Below, in pieces: positions 21,576-31,551 of a stretch of 64,000 nt of DNA. The first letter of the stretch is position 1. Each line of letters starts with the position of its first letter. A program made the position numbers and the translations under genes. The stretch covers positions 4,021,778-4,085,777 of the forward strand of contig BFEA01000009.1 of NCBI GenBank assembly GCA_003427395.1, given 5' to 3'. The notes under the pieces are model-generated. The model ran no database searches. It was not told where the DNA came from and saw only the letters and a list, made by a program, of their open reading frames with translations. The stretch is from Chara braunii (taxonomy: Eukaryota > Streptophyta > Charophyceae > Charales > Characeae).

Positions 21576-21923
21576 GATCGAAATTTGGTATCTGAACTTT
21601 TTCTTTGCCGCCGTGGCTTTATCTACCGGTTCTTCCTCCCTTGTTTTCCCGTAGACTTTCTCCGGCTACCCAGTCTCGGGCTCATCTTAATTCGCGCGTT
21701 CTGCAACCTCCTCCATTACCGTATCTCGGATAAGTTTTTTTTCTGCCCCTGCCCGTCGAGTGGTGATGTTCACCCCATCTTGTCCATTACCTTCTAGGAT
21801 GAAATTGACTTGTGTTCCGCGCCCCCGCGGCTGGTCTCAAACAGTGTCCGCTACCGGCTTGGCTTCTACGACGATTATATCCAGGTTATTCAGGATGATG
21901 ACGGCACGCCACATTCCGCCTGG

Positions 21924-22469
21924 CTAATTCCAGTTTATTCGCTCCCCCTGGGGCCCGAAAATTTCGCCTTTAAGGGACCTGCTGCGTCTCTGTCTCATAA
22001 TATCGTGGTTGAGTCTTGGGCAGGTCCGCATAAACTGAGAGATCATCATGTAATATCGACACTGCTCATTGGACGGATCTTTCCTGCCGTATCCTCGGTT
22101 GGTTACTGTTGCCGGAACTACGGCCTCTTGGGGTGGGAGGGCGGGGCGGAAAACTTGTGCCTGCATTACCAATACTGCATTTTTCACTCTTTCTATCTTA
22201 TTATCGACTCCGTGCACCCGTTCGTGCAGGCTTTCTATTCCCCTCTTCACCTTGTCTCCCGTCTTTCCGGTCAAGTCTATGACCTCTTCCTCCTTAAGCA
22301 AAGCTAACGTCTCGGTTACCACCGTCTTCTCCGCGAGGTCTGTTACCGTACTGAAGTCTACGTCCCTCGTGTACTCAAACTTGCTGGTCTGTTGATAAGC
22401 CGACATAATCTTATCCTTGTCGAACTCGAAGAACTGTCTAAGGAAATACTTGCTCATGATCCGGTCCAT
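21924..22469 (-). pseudogene. Gag C-terminal part of element R with degenerate zinc knuckle
   Basis: Continues the capsid of the upstream frame after a +1-type shift at about 22500 (VALRIPG, then YFLRQFFEFDKDKIMSAY). A coiled-coil-like stretch follows (ESLHERVHGVDNKIERVKNA). Near residue 135 a CRYYMMISQFMRTCPRLNHD block looks like a CCHC-type knuckle that has lost the second Cys and the His. Role: packaging of element RNA. Confidence 0.7.
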
Positions 22470-22489
22470 TACCCCGGGAATTCGTAACG

Positions 22490-23551
22490 CTACAGGGTAA
22501 ACGCTCTCAGGAAGTCATTGTAAGTCGCATAGTGGTTCCTTTGTACTGCTGCCAGTTCAGCTTCTGTTGCCATTTTCTCCGCCTTTAGATACTTCCTCAT
22601 CATTTCATTTCGGGTCGCTTTCCAGGATCTGCTGGCGGCGACGATGGCCATAATGTCCCTTTCTAAGCTCAGTGGCACATGCTGCCCTAAGTGGTCCATC
22701 TTTTCTTCCTCGCTCCATTTCAACAGGGCTGCTAGATTCTCGTAGTCTATCAGGAATTTGGTGATGTTCGCCCCATCAAAGGTGAGTTTCTTCTTGGCAT
22801 CTGCGAGGTAGCCCTGATTTTTGTTCAATGTCAGAGTGAGGGTGGATACTATTTTCTTGAGCCCGCCCTCGCCAGCCGTACTAGTCCCTTCTCCTTCCTT
22901 GTTATCCTTCCGCTTTTCTCTGATTGTTGTTGTTCCTTCCGGATCAAACCACCCTAGTACCCTTTCTCTGAGACCCCAAAGTCCGTCGCACCCCTTCATT
23001 ATTTTTCGCGCGGCAGGCAAGCGGTTAGCACCACTGTCTATGGCAGGTGGGTTTGTAGCTTTTTCCGCTTCTACAACCGGGGAGTCCCCCTTCTCCTTCC
23101 CTTTCTTGCTAGGTGTCCCCCTATGGCTACTATCCTTCCCTTCGTGCCTGATTTCGCCCTGGCTAGTCCTTCGCTCCTCTCGTAGCTCTTCTCCCGGAAG
23201 GTCCCTCTCGTTCCCAACCGTCATTTCTTCAATAAGTCTCGCCTTATACTCTGCGGTTCGCTTCTCTATTTCTTCCAGCTTACGTCGGGCATCCGAGACT
23301 TTCGCTTTCTCGACTATGATCCCATATGAGTTTCGCGGACTTGACCTTTCCTTGTCCCTTCCTTCCTTGTTCTCCTGAGATCCTCGTTTACTTCCCCCGG
23401 CCTTTCCCGAACTTTCCCCCGTCGATAGATCCTTCCCGTCTTCCTTGGTTCCCTCCGGATTTGCTGATTCTCGATCCCTTATTGACCCTTCGTTCCTTTC
23501 CACGCCCCTCTCTGTACTCCGCAGGTTCCCAGCCTCTTCTTCCGATGCCAT
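22490..23551 (-). pseudogene. Gag N-terminal and capsid part of element R
   Basis: 353 codons. The first about 190 residues are charged and low complexity (many E, R, K, G, S). From about residue 255 there is a capsid-like domain: ANITKFLIDYENLAALLKWS, then LGQHVPLSLERDIMAIVAAS, SWKATRNEMMRKYLKAE, NDFLRAFTL. The gag of element N (35077-36138) aligns along this whole part. It stops at 22490 through a frameshift. D, the last gene of the upstream cassette, ends about 550 bp before it on the same strand. Confidence 0.75.
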
Positions 23552-23666
23552 CTTTTCCTAACCCTGCACATGGAAATTGTTTTCTGCGAAACGGCCGGTC
23601 GTTCACAGCTTCCCTAGTTCCCAGGTCCTAAGGTCCTTATCTTTGCTATTTCCATATTTTCCCGTC

Positions 23667-24072
23667 TCATATCAGTCGTGACGGCTTATCTTCCGTTTTC
23701 TTATTCTGCAGGGCGCTACTTTCCTCTCCTCTGCCGGAAGGCCCGCTCCCGGGGTCCGGCATTTTGTCACTGTCGTGCCTCGGTTTTAAATCGGTATCCC
23801 GGGTTGGCGACTCTCTATTCGAAGATGACTCTTTTTGCCTTCCCGACTCCCGGATACCCTCAGCGTCCTTAGTGGTGGTGGCCTTCCCGGTCCCTTCCTG
23901 CCGTGTTCTCAGGTAGAATAGGACTCCGACCACTACCTTCCGTTAGATGGTTAATCCCTCGTTTTAATTTCCAACTTTTACTTTCGCTGCCATTTCCCAG
24001 TACTTTCTCACGCCGGTCCCTCATGGTTGTCCTGTTCGTCAGGCTCTTCGAACAGGTTAGCCACCCCCTCAA
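23667..24072 (-). CDS. Short charged ORFs between cassette gene D and gag
   Basis: Two overlapping minus-strand frames, 24072-23869 (67 codons) and 23933-23667 (88 codons), fill the space after D. Both are hydrophilic and without known motifs. By position they could correspond to the small genes 7 and 8 of the plus-strand array (63418-63965), but I see no convincing alignment. Frameshifts are likely. Confidence 0.3.
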
Positions 24073-24105
24073 GGTAGTTTTCTCCCATTTCTATCTCTCT
24101 GATAA

Positions 24106-24880
24106 TTATTGGCTCATAGTAGCCTTATACTCCTCAAACGTCAAGCGTGGTAACCCGAATATCAGGATTTCGATGAGTTTGAGTAGTTCACGGATCTGAT
24201 TTCCCCAAAACGGTTTATGACCAACTGACACATCATAAAACATTCCCGTCGTCTGTGGCTGGAAGTGGTGGATCCAAACTAAGGTCGAGTCCACCAAGTC
24301 TCTTGCCCTCGAGAGGCTGCCGAATACTAGGTCCACCATAAAACGGGGTACTCGGCACCGCAATCCTGTCATCGGGGCCCTAAACTCTCACTATCCTCCT
24401 ACCTCCACCCGAGTTCTCAGTCCTACATTCCTTCTCCCCTGAATCTCCTGGCCTATCCGGTTCACTATCCGGGCAGCCGTTCGGAATATTGGCAGCAGTC
24501 CATGTCCTAGTGCCATCTAAGTTCCTAGCATGTGCCACCCAATCTCTGATAGGTATACGGTCCCCGTCACCCTCAATTCAGCATATAGATCGTCCCATGG
24601 TCCCCTATTGAATCTCATACCTCTCCATAAACACTCTACCATCATGAAGGTCTGGTCCCTTCCCAAGGTCACAGCTCTTCATTCCGTGTCGATCCCTCGG
24701 ACCAAGTAGCTTGCTGGAAGTGACACTTCCCATCCGTCCTCGCTTTCCGTGGCCGGCCGAGGGTGCGTGGGTCGTCGCGACATCCAGGCGCGTCTCATTG
24801 CCATCGTTGGTTAGCGGTTCCCTGCACAGTTTAAACAGCGAGCGAAATCTGCTTATTTCAGCCATTCCTTCGACCACCAC
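24106..24880 (-). pseudogene. Cassette gene D, unknown family
   Basis: A broken copy of the unknown family. One frame carries MMVECLW, then LRVTGTVYLSEI (position of the YLS motif). After two stops a run with CRVPRFMVDLVFGSLSRA, about 24310-24350, matches CVMPPFMVDAVFG of A. The C-terminal part (FWGNQIRELLKLI) matches GSFEGNWAKELATML of A. At least two stops and one frameshift. The end at 24106 is a real stop; the start is uncertain. Function unknown. Confidence 0.55.
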
Positions 24881-25027
24881 TTGGGCAACTCCCCAATCCT
24901 TAATCCGCCCTCCTTTTCTTCCTTACTCCTACCTTCTTTCCTTTCTCTTTTACTGACCCGTCTCCTCTTCTGATGGCTCGTACAGGAGGTTCAGACCGTT
25001 TACGTAAATAAACCCCTCGTTTATTTC

Positions 25028-25939
25028 TCATCGAACGACGCCCCATAGAACCTCATCGTTAACAACTGGAATTCTAGGCCTTGTGGTGAACACAGCGCGC
25101 AACATTCGCAACACCTCATACCTCTGCTCACCGCCGAACGACCCCATTTCCAGGAAGGCTCTGTAGTATTCCTGGTGGACCGCCACCTCCTCCAACGTCA
25201 GGTTGTCGAGGTCGGTCACTGCCCGCCTGACAAGATCCAGTCCGCCTAGGTGGCAACCTCATTCGAACGTTCTCACTAGGCAAATTGAAACTCCCGGTCA
25301 TGGCCTCCCTAAGGTTTGCTGTCACGTCGTCGAACTCCGGATCTGCGAACTCGAGCCCCGCCTGCCACACTAGCTGTCATGCCCCTTCGAACATGCTTAG
25401 CGAATCTTCTCCTGACGCTAGTAGGACTCCAAACGAGCATCATCCATCCTCCGATAAGTACAACCATCCTTCCGCGCGGACATGTCCCCGCAGGTCCGGA
25501 TTCCACTCACTATTCTCATCCGCCCGCCACTCAACCTCGGTTACCAGGAAAACCATGTTTTCCATAAGCTCGACCCCAACCCAATCCACCATCGGGTGTC
25601 GGACCTCACTTACGGTAGGCAGGCTGATTTCTACGCCGCCAGTCGCTTCCCTTGGGGCTCAATTCCCAGCGGGCGATCCTCAAGGAACGTCCTCCTTCGT
25701 GCCATTGCGCGTCCTCTACCGGCCTTCAATCTTTGCCCCGCGGCGCCGGAGCGATCCCTACAATGGTTGGACACCCCAATCCCAGTCTTAGTACTCTTAT
25801 CCCTGGTTGGTTTGCATAAGATACATGTTCCCCTGTCCACGTCACCCCCTAACTTCTCCCCTTCCTCCTTCTTTGCTCCCTTTACCCCTTCTTTTACCCC
25901 TGCTAGTTTGGGCTTTCTTCCTGCTCCTAGTCGTACCAC
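25028..25939 (-). pseudogene. Cassette gene C, unknown family
   Basis: A frame reading WVGVELMENMVFLVTEVEW, then VRAEGWLYLSED at about 25450-25480 (YLS motif) belongs to the same family; two stops follow. After a frameshift at the RMRLPP block (about 25265) the C-terminal frame continues with VHQEYYRAFLEMGSFGGEQR and ends at 25028. The first codons (GTG at 25939) overlap the end of gene B by 13 nt. No similarity to a named domain is apparent. Confidence 0.55.
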
Positions 25940-26760
25940 GTTACCTCGAATAGTTTGAACACATCATCCACATAGCAAGGTGTTGCTGCTACCTCTCTGC
26001 GGATTATGGCTTCCCTGATCTCCGGAGCTACCTTTAGCCGATCGTTCATGTCTATATCCAAAATGATGAGGACCTCCCGGGCTCTGTCGTCGTGGAAGGG
26101 CCCAAGTTTCAACGATGTTTTATAAAACTTTTCCGTCAACCACGCGCAATTTACGTGTACCCGCTCCATAGTGCTGGCCACCTCCGTGACGTGGTCAAAG
26201 CCCCCGAACCAGTCCGCCACGAACTCGGGTACCCAAATCTTGGTTCGCAGGTAGGGAGGCCTGAACTCCCTCCATCCCCCTATTACGACCTTACTACGGA
26301 CTACGTCCCAGCCTTTGTTGGCAAACCTCTCGCCTGCCCTCCGAGTCCTCGCCTCCGCATCCCCCAGAAGCCACATCAGACTTTGTCCTGCCGCGAGCGT
26401 TGTGCAAAATAAGTGTCAACCTTGCTCGGAGAGGATGACCGTCCCTACCGACTCCACCCTTCCTTCAACAATCTCTTCCCATCCTTCCTCTTCTCTTAGA
26501 GGATTCCATACGCGCTCTACCCACAGGTATGATAAATCTGGTACAATCTCAAGTCCAACCCAGTCACATGTGGTCCCTCTCCATTGATTATCTGCTGGTA
26601 TGGACATCTCTACTCCCCCTTCGACTCGTCTCGGCTCCCATCCTTTAAACGTGCAGTCTCTTAGTTGTAGTCCCCTTGCCCTCCTTGATCCCTTGCACAG
26701 CCCCAATCCACCCATGCCATACAGCCCCGAGCCTTTTCTTTTAGAAATCCCAATACTCAA
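25927..26760 (-). pseudogene. Cassette gene B, unknown family, one in-frame stop
   Basis: About 278 codons in a single frame, interrupted only by TGA at 26416-26418. The first in-frame start codon is TTG at 26760, 20 nt inside gene A; an ATG lies a little downstream. Motifs: WVGLEIVPDLSYLWVERVW, VESVGTVILSEQ just before the stop, and WVPEFVADWFGG. The C-terminal part is Asp/Arg rich (HDDRAREVLIILDIDMNDR). Alignment with A is clear in order and spacing. A recent single nonsense change, or an error or recoding, would explain the stop. Confidence 0.65.
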
Positions 26761-27553
26761 TCTTTACCCCCTCTTCCTCATCCGAGTCGTCTTCGTCCTC
26801 CTCATACCACAAGTCATGTACCCCTTCCATAAACGTCTCCCCTATCAGGACATTCCTATACATTATCCTCCAATGCACGTTGCTCGGGACAAACAGGTCG
26901 TTCGTACTAAGATGGTTTAGCATCGTGGCTAGTTCCTTCGCCCAATTCCCTTCGAACGACCCCTTCTCGGCAGACAGATGAAAGAAGTCTTGCCGGGCCC
27001 CTTGGTACAGCCCCATGCTTGCCATGGATTTGCATATCCGCACCAGCCTGCTCCGGGTTCCGAAGACAGCGTCCACCATGAAGGGCGGCATGACACACCT
27101 CAAGGTCCTAAACGACTTTCGTACGTTCGCTCTATCCCGAAGTTCCACCCGTACATCAATCGCCTCCATCACCATTTCCACCCTCTGGCACGCGGCCCAC
27201 ACCACTTCCCGCTCAGCCTCCTTGAACAACTTGTACGGGAATAATCCTAAGACAAACTCTATAATCATGGCGTTTTCCTTTTCCTTAGACAAGTAGACCC
27301 ATCCCCGAGCCTCCACGGTCCCCCGAAACTCTAAGTCCAACAGGCTCGGCGCTAACCTCGTCAAACTAACCTTGGTCCACATTGTTGCGATCCATAGGAA
27401 GGCATCACTTTCAACCAGCATCACGGTTTGGTATGTCGGCTCCAAGTTCGTCCAGGTCCCTTCTTCCAACATCACAACCGACACCCCACCCCTTACGTTC
27501 ACCGGCATTTCTGCTCCGCCGGAGTAGGTCGGTGAGGACAACCACCGTGCCAT
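26741..27553 (-). CDS. Cassette gene A, unknown family, intact
   Basis: The only fully open member of the minus-strand array, 270 residues from ATG. Residues 43-58 have the hydrophobic/Trp block VMLVESDAFLWIATMW. Residues 80-91 are VEARGWVYLSKE, the family motif. Residues 154-165 are VMPPFMVDAVFG. Residues 198-204 are GSFEGNW. An acidic tail occupies 251-263 (EEDEDDSDEEE). The alternation suggests a beta-rich N half and helical C half, but this is inference. No signal peptide or membrane segment. It may extend upstream to about 27641 after a frameshift. I do not recognise the family. It lies first of four tandem copies, ending 20 nt inside B. Confidence 0.65.
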   Translation of the reverse strand: MARWLSSPTYSGGAEMPVNVRGGVSVVMLEEGTWTNLEPTYQTVMLVESDAFLWIATMWTKVSLTRLAPSLLDLEFRGTVEARGWVYLSKEKENAMIIEFVLGLFPYKLFKEAEREVVWAACQRVEMVMEAIDVRVELRDRANVRKSFRTLRCVMPPFMVDAVFGTRSRLVRICKSMASMGLYQGARQDFFHLSAEKGSFEGNWAKELATMLNHLSTNDLFVPSNVHWRIMYRNVLIGETFMEGVHDLWYEEDEDDSDEEEGVKIEYWDF

Positions 27554-27703
27554 CTCGTCCTTCCCCAGTTGCCGAGTCCTGCTTTTTCAACGCTTCCTGA
27601 AATGTTCCAACTCTGGCATTTGAGAGCGTGAAGGAGGACAAAGTTTACGATCATCCGCTTTCATCATGCCACTAGGCATTTGATTCAAGCATTGGACAAT
27701 GAT

Positions 27704-27964
27704 TCAAAGACTTTGTCGCATTTCTTCAATGCGGACACAATAACGATCATAACAATCTCCTCGTGTACCAAATCGGTCCTCGGTTAGGTCAGCTGTAGTC
27801 CTAGATGAGAATTGTTTTAGACCTCTCATCAAGGTCTCCCTAAATTTTCCCTTTGCCCATTTCCCAAGTACCGTCGCCCTGTCGCACCCAAAGTTGGTCA
27901 CCATCCACCGACATTCCTTCTCTTGGTTCCTTTCCTTCCGACTCCTATCCTTGCTCATTTCCAT
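27704..27964 (-). CDS. Small ORF ahead of cassette gene A
   Basis: 86 codons from ATG, basic, with FGCDRATVLGKWAKGKF and DRFGTRGDCYDRYCVRI. Position (ahead of the first long paralog) and size suggest a counterpart of the 117-codon gene pair that opens the plus-strand array (59847-60601). The YGFRYFYTLGYRTY block there is faintly similar. This comparison is weak. Confidence 0.35.
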   Translation of the reverse strand: MEMSKDRSRKERNQEKECRWMVTNFGCDRATVLGKWAKGKFRETLMRGLKQFSSRTTADLTEDRFGTRGDCYDRYCVRIEEMRQSL

Positions 27965-27999
27965 CTTCTCTCACTCGTGCGGACTTAGATAGGGGGCGA

Positions 28000-30736
28000 G
28001 AATACACGTAAAAGGCTCGGTTCCTTCCCAACAATCCCAAGCAACTTTACAGAGGGAGGCACAAAGGAAAAAAATCAGGCAATCCTCGCACACAGGCCGG
28101 TCATCTCCTCACCAGCCTTTTCCCAAGAGTGAACTCTCCACTGTTACTATCGGCAGAGTTTTATCCCGTACCTCAAGCACAACTCAACCGTCGTGAGCGC
28201 GGTACCCAGACTCCAGTGGGGGGACACCCTCACCTTCTTGCCCAGAATACCCCATCCCGTCTTGTCGCTCTTGTACAACCACATTGGCACCGGGAATTAC
28301 CCCGCGTACTCGGTGGGAACATAAATCGGTCGTCCGGGCATTCACATCCATCGGTCCGATAAGAATTAGCCTTTGCGATGCTGTATCGCGAGAGGCTACT
28401 AATCACCTTCGGAGCTCCCTCCGAGCCCCACATGCAACGACCCCCCGTCGCCCGTCAACAGGTCAGGCCCTACCTGAGGAGACGTTTCACACCCCTTCCG
28501 GGCAAGGCGCTGAGCCAAGCTCGGACCCACCCGGCGAGAATGCTACTAATCAATCGGCGTGCCAACCCGCCCAACGGCTCGGTGGCGTGACCTTGCACAT
28601 GAAAGCCCTGTGGCCTACCCGAAGAAAACGATGTTTCGCAACCCGCACCAGCCGGTTTAGACCCACTCTTTCCTTTCGAAATGAGGACGCTCAATTCTCA
28701 TTCATGCAAACCACAAATCCCAAGCGGGACACACACCGTACAAGTGTCTTTCCCATGGTGCCCCCAACGCTTCCTACCCATGCCTTACGTTTTTCTCTTG
28801 GGACCGTGTATGTCACTCACCCCCAGTTTCCATACATCGTGCCTAGTGCCTTTTCGTGAGCATCTTCAAGGGTGAGCTAGTTTTCTTGGAGTCTAGCAAC
28901 TCCCTTCATTCCCCTCATCTTCACTTGTTTGTCCGTTCATAGGGAGGGATTGTTCTTTCTCGATTACCGTTTTGTTCATATGAGGTTCCTTCAAGCATTT
29001 CAAGTGAAAGTGCAAGGAGTCCGCTGTGCTCCGAAGAAGAGAGAAGAAGGCACCCGTGTCGGTCGGAACACTCCGTCGCGGGATTTTCATTGAAATCCAA
29101 CCTAGGCCGAGCACCAACCGCCTGCCAGGTCACAGGAGCCCTTCTTTCACACGAAGAGGAAGGGTCGACCTGTGGCTGCCCAAGGCTTCCCCGGACTGAT
29201 GAACGTCAGCCCGAAAAAAGGAGGACTAGAGTCACCTCCCAAGGAGGTGGCTAACCAAGTGTGTCACATGCATGTTATTCCTCCAGGCTTGGGCTTGCCA
29301 TGCGCCCAGCCACCCTCAAATCTGATTCTCTCAAGGGGATAGAGCATACACAAGTCCTCGTTCCTTATCTTGAGTTGTGTTCGCGCACATGCGTCGGACG
29401 CCCCCCTCGGGATCGTATGGGTCAGTTTAACCCATACCCGGTGCTTCCACGATTCTTTGTAGCGGTCGTACCCTGACAGACTTTCGAGCCTGAGTCGACC
29501 CCTTTGCGGGTTCCATTTGGCTCGACCCGCCCACGCTCATGCTCAGGGCGCGGGTCGTTCGTATAGGGGCACCCCCACCTAGTGCTATGAGATGGATAGG
29601 GATGGACCATTTGTGAAGGGGCTTTACATTGGGGGATGTAGCTCCGCTCTCGCGTTAGATGGTAGCTTTATGATCACTCATGGCGTTTTCTCAATTCATT
29701 TAAGTGTAGCCAAGCAATTACTCATTCCAATACACAAGCAGTCCAGGGGGTTCCTTGAGAGTTTTTTTTCTTTCGTGCACAGGCCAAGCGTCATCCTTCG
29801 GCCACACACCTTTTCACTAAGGACAACAATCCCTATGGCATCATCGAGGCGCGGCGAGGCCATCCACCCCCTAGCCCCTATATTTTTTGCTTAACATACG
29901 CATTATGTTCACATGTCCATCGCTACAGTCTTCCCCTGAACAAAACGCACGCACGTACTAATCAACCTTCCTTGGAAAAGTCTATTTCTCAAAGTCGGTC
30001 CCGGAAATCCAAATAGAACGCACGTTGAAGTAATGCGCACGTATGTTTTATTCGAATAGTACGCACGTATGTTCTATTCAAACAAACAAGTGTTTTATTC
30101 GAATATAACACGCGGGTGTTGTATTTGAAATGTCGTGTAACTGTTCTGTTGAGCAATGACCCCCGTTTTTCGTCTGCGGTGTCTGTTCACCTGCATGGGG
30201 TTTGGATGGTCGAAAGCAGCTGGTTTACAAAAGCTCAATCAAACCTCCATACGGCTTAGGCAAGCAAAAGAGAGAAGGGGGGGGAAAAAAAAAACATTGA
30301 TCCGAACCTTTGTGCAATGTTGCATCACTTTTATAACCTTTATTGTGCAAGCGTAAGTTTTTATAACTTTTCAAATTTGCTCACCATGTGAGATCGTAAA
30401 AACCATCCGTGATTGCTCACCACACAAAGAAGGAAGAAAAGGGTATGCGAAATTCAAATTGCTGCAAAAAATTGAGAAGTGCAAAAAATATTTTTTCCCC
30501 CCAAAAAATCATCCATGATGAACAAGAATCTCTTAAATCCTTCAATGCATTGCTGATGCACATAGAACTTCTGGCATACTTCCTGATATCTTACTTCAAC
30601 TATGGCTGAAAATCCCCCTACTACCTCAACTTATAAAAAATATTTCTTCATCATTTATGGGTATGTCACCGCATTGCCTCACTTTTATCTAACTCTGCAA
30701 ATTCCCTACTCGGGAACTCCCCTTCGAAACTGTCTT
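28000..30736. other. No gene supported; probable leader/flank of element R
   Basis: Open frames up to 191 codons exist on the plus strand (28284-28859) but have no recognisable motifs and overlap other unsupported frames. A perfect hairpin CACCTCC-caa-GGAGGTG lies at about 29234-29251. AT-rich repeats around 'gttttattcgaata' and 'acgcacgtatgt' lie at 30005-30120. Confidence 0.35.
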
Positions 30737-30772
30737 TTTTTTTTCTTTTTTTTTTTAATGCCATCGTCAGCC

Positions 30773-30851
30773 TGCTAAAGGAAGTGGTAAGAGCAGCTCC
30801 TTGTAGCAGGTATGTCGCCTGCTAGAAACCGGGTTCAGCGTCCCGTAGCAA
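30773..30851 (+). other. tRNA-like sequence (SINE head or tRNA relic)
   Basis: The segment between TGCTA and TAGCA has a GTGGTAAGAGC block like a D-arm/A box, and a long inner stem TAGCAGG/CCTGCTA with loop TATGTCG where an anticodon arm would be. An arm CGGGTTCAGCGTCCCG, like a T-arm/B box, follows. The loop lacks the usual U33 and the acceptor stem is only five pairs, so it is unlikely to be a working tRNA. A T-rich run (30737-30763) lies just before it. Confidence 0.4.
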
Positions 30852-31095
30852 TACACATACTCAGCACACAGAGCAACCGAAGGGCCCGCCATCATTGATT
30901 GCCCTGGAAGACTAGGGGATTAACTGCGCAGACCCTGCAAAAGGTCCATGGGGGTGGGACAAGGGCCCAAAAGGGAGGGGTTGTCCTCTCCGGGGCGGCT
31001 CCAAAGACAGACCGCCCCTCCTCCTCCCCCCGTCCCCTACCTCGGACTATAAGCATAAATCCTTAAATACGTCGAGATCACTTCAAAACAGTCCT

Positions 31096-31551
31096 ACAAC
31101 TTCAACACATAGAAACCATGCACACACACAAGATCAATTACGGTCGTAGCGTCGGGATGTTCAAAACTCCGGTAACTTGAGTCCTCCCCACTCTGGATCC
31201 GAACAGTCACAGTGTGGACCTCGGTAATGGCATAAGCTATGTACTCCTCATCAAGGGTCACACCAGACCCAAGATCGGCAAAGTACGCATCGTAAGTGAT
31301 GTCAGCAAGGATTTACATACTCCTCATGCGGTTCACAATGTTGGATCGGAACTCTACACAAGTAATGGACGGTGCTCTACCCAACACAGCTCGACGAAGG
31401 CATTGCCAGTAACTGTTTGGCTGACCTTCGAACACATCCTCCGGGATGAAGTACTCTGGCGCAGTGAGCAAAGCCACGTTCACAGGGACTGGTGCCTCAG
31501 CAAACTGTTCCGCGTAGTGATTATTCCAGTCGTCCATGTCGACCACATCGT
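31096..31551 (-). pseudogene. Unknown ORF fragment ending at the LTR of element N
   Basis: A minus-strand frame of about 150 codons is open apart from one TAA (at about 31318). It reads PEYFIPEDVFEGQPNSYWQC, then ILADITYDAYFADLGSG, TEVHTVTVRIQSGED and SFEHPDATTVIDL, and stops at 31096. Amino-acid composition looks like real protein. It runs straight into the LTR boundary at 31552, so its 5' part may have been separated by element N. I found no continuation after 45972. Identity unknown. Confidence 0.4.

Larger units (their letters stand above)
15588..27964 (-). mobile_element. R: Ty3/gypsy retroelement with multi-ORF cassette upstream of gag
   Basis: Read on the minus strand, the order is small ORF, A, B, C, D, short ORFs, gag, protease, RT, RNase H, integrase, acidic ORF. 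The gag-pol portion is clearly Ty3/gypsy. Its RT/connection blocks (MPMGLTNA-like box, Y-x-DD, then N-P-IKG, and RKFVWDHLQDI) recall the subgroup common in basidiomycete fungi more than the E1/E2 subgroup. Inclusion of A-D in the same element is inference from strand, tight packing and adjacency. No LTR pair could be recognised, so the limits given are those of the outer ORFs. It is degenerate: several frameshifts and stops, and a SINE-like insertion at 19884-20038. Confidence 0.6.

Noticed and set aside
22821-23378. 185-codon plus-strand ORF
   Set aside because: Antisense shadow of the R gag; composition is explained by the gag frame.
28284-28859. 191-codon plus-strand ORF
   Set aside because: No motif, overlaps other open frames of equal quality, and no neighbour context.
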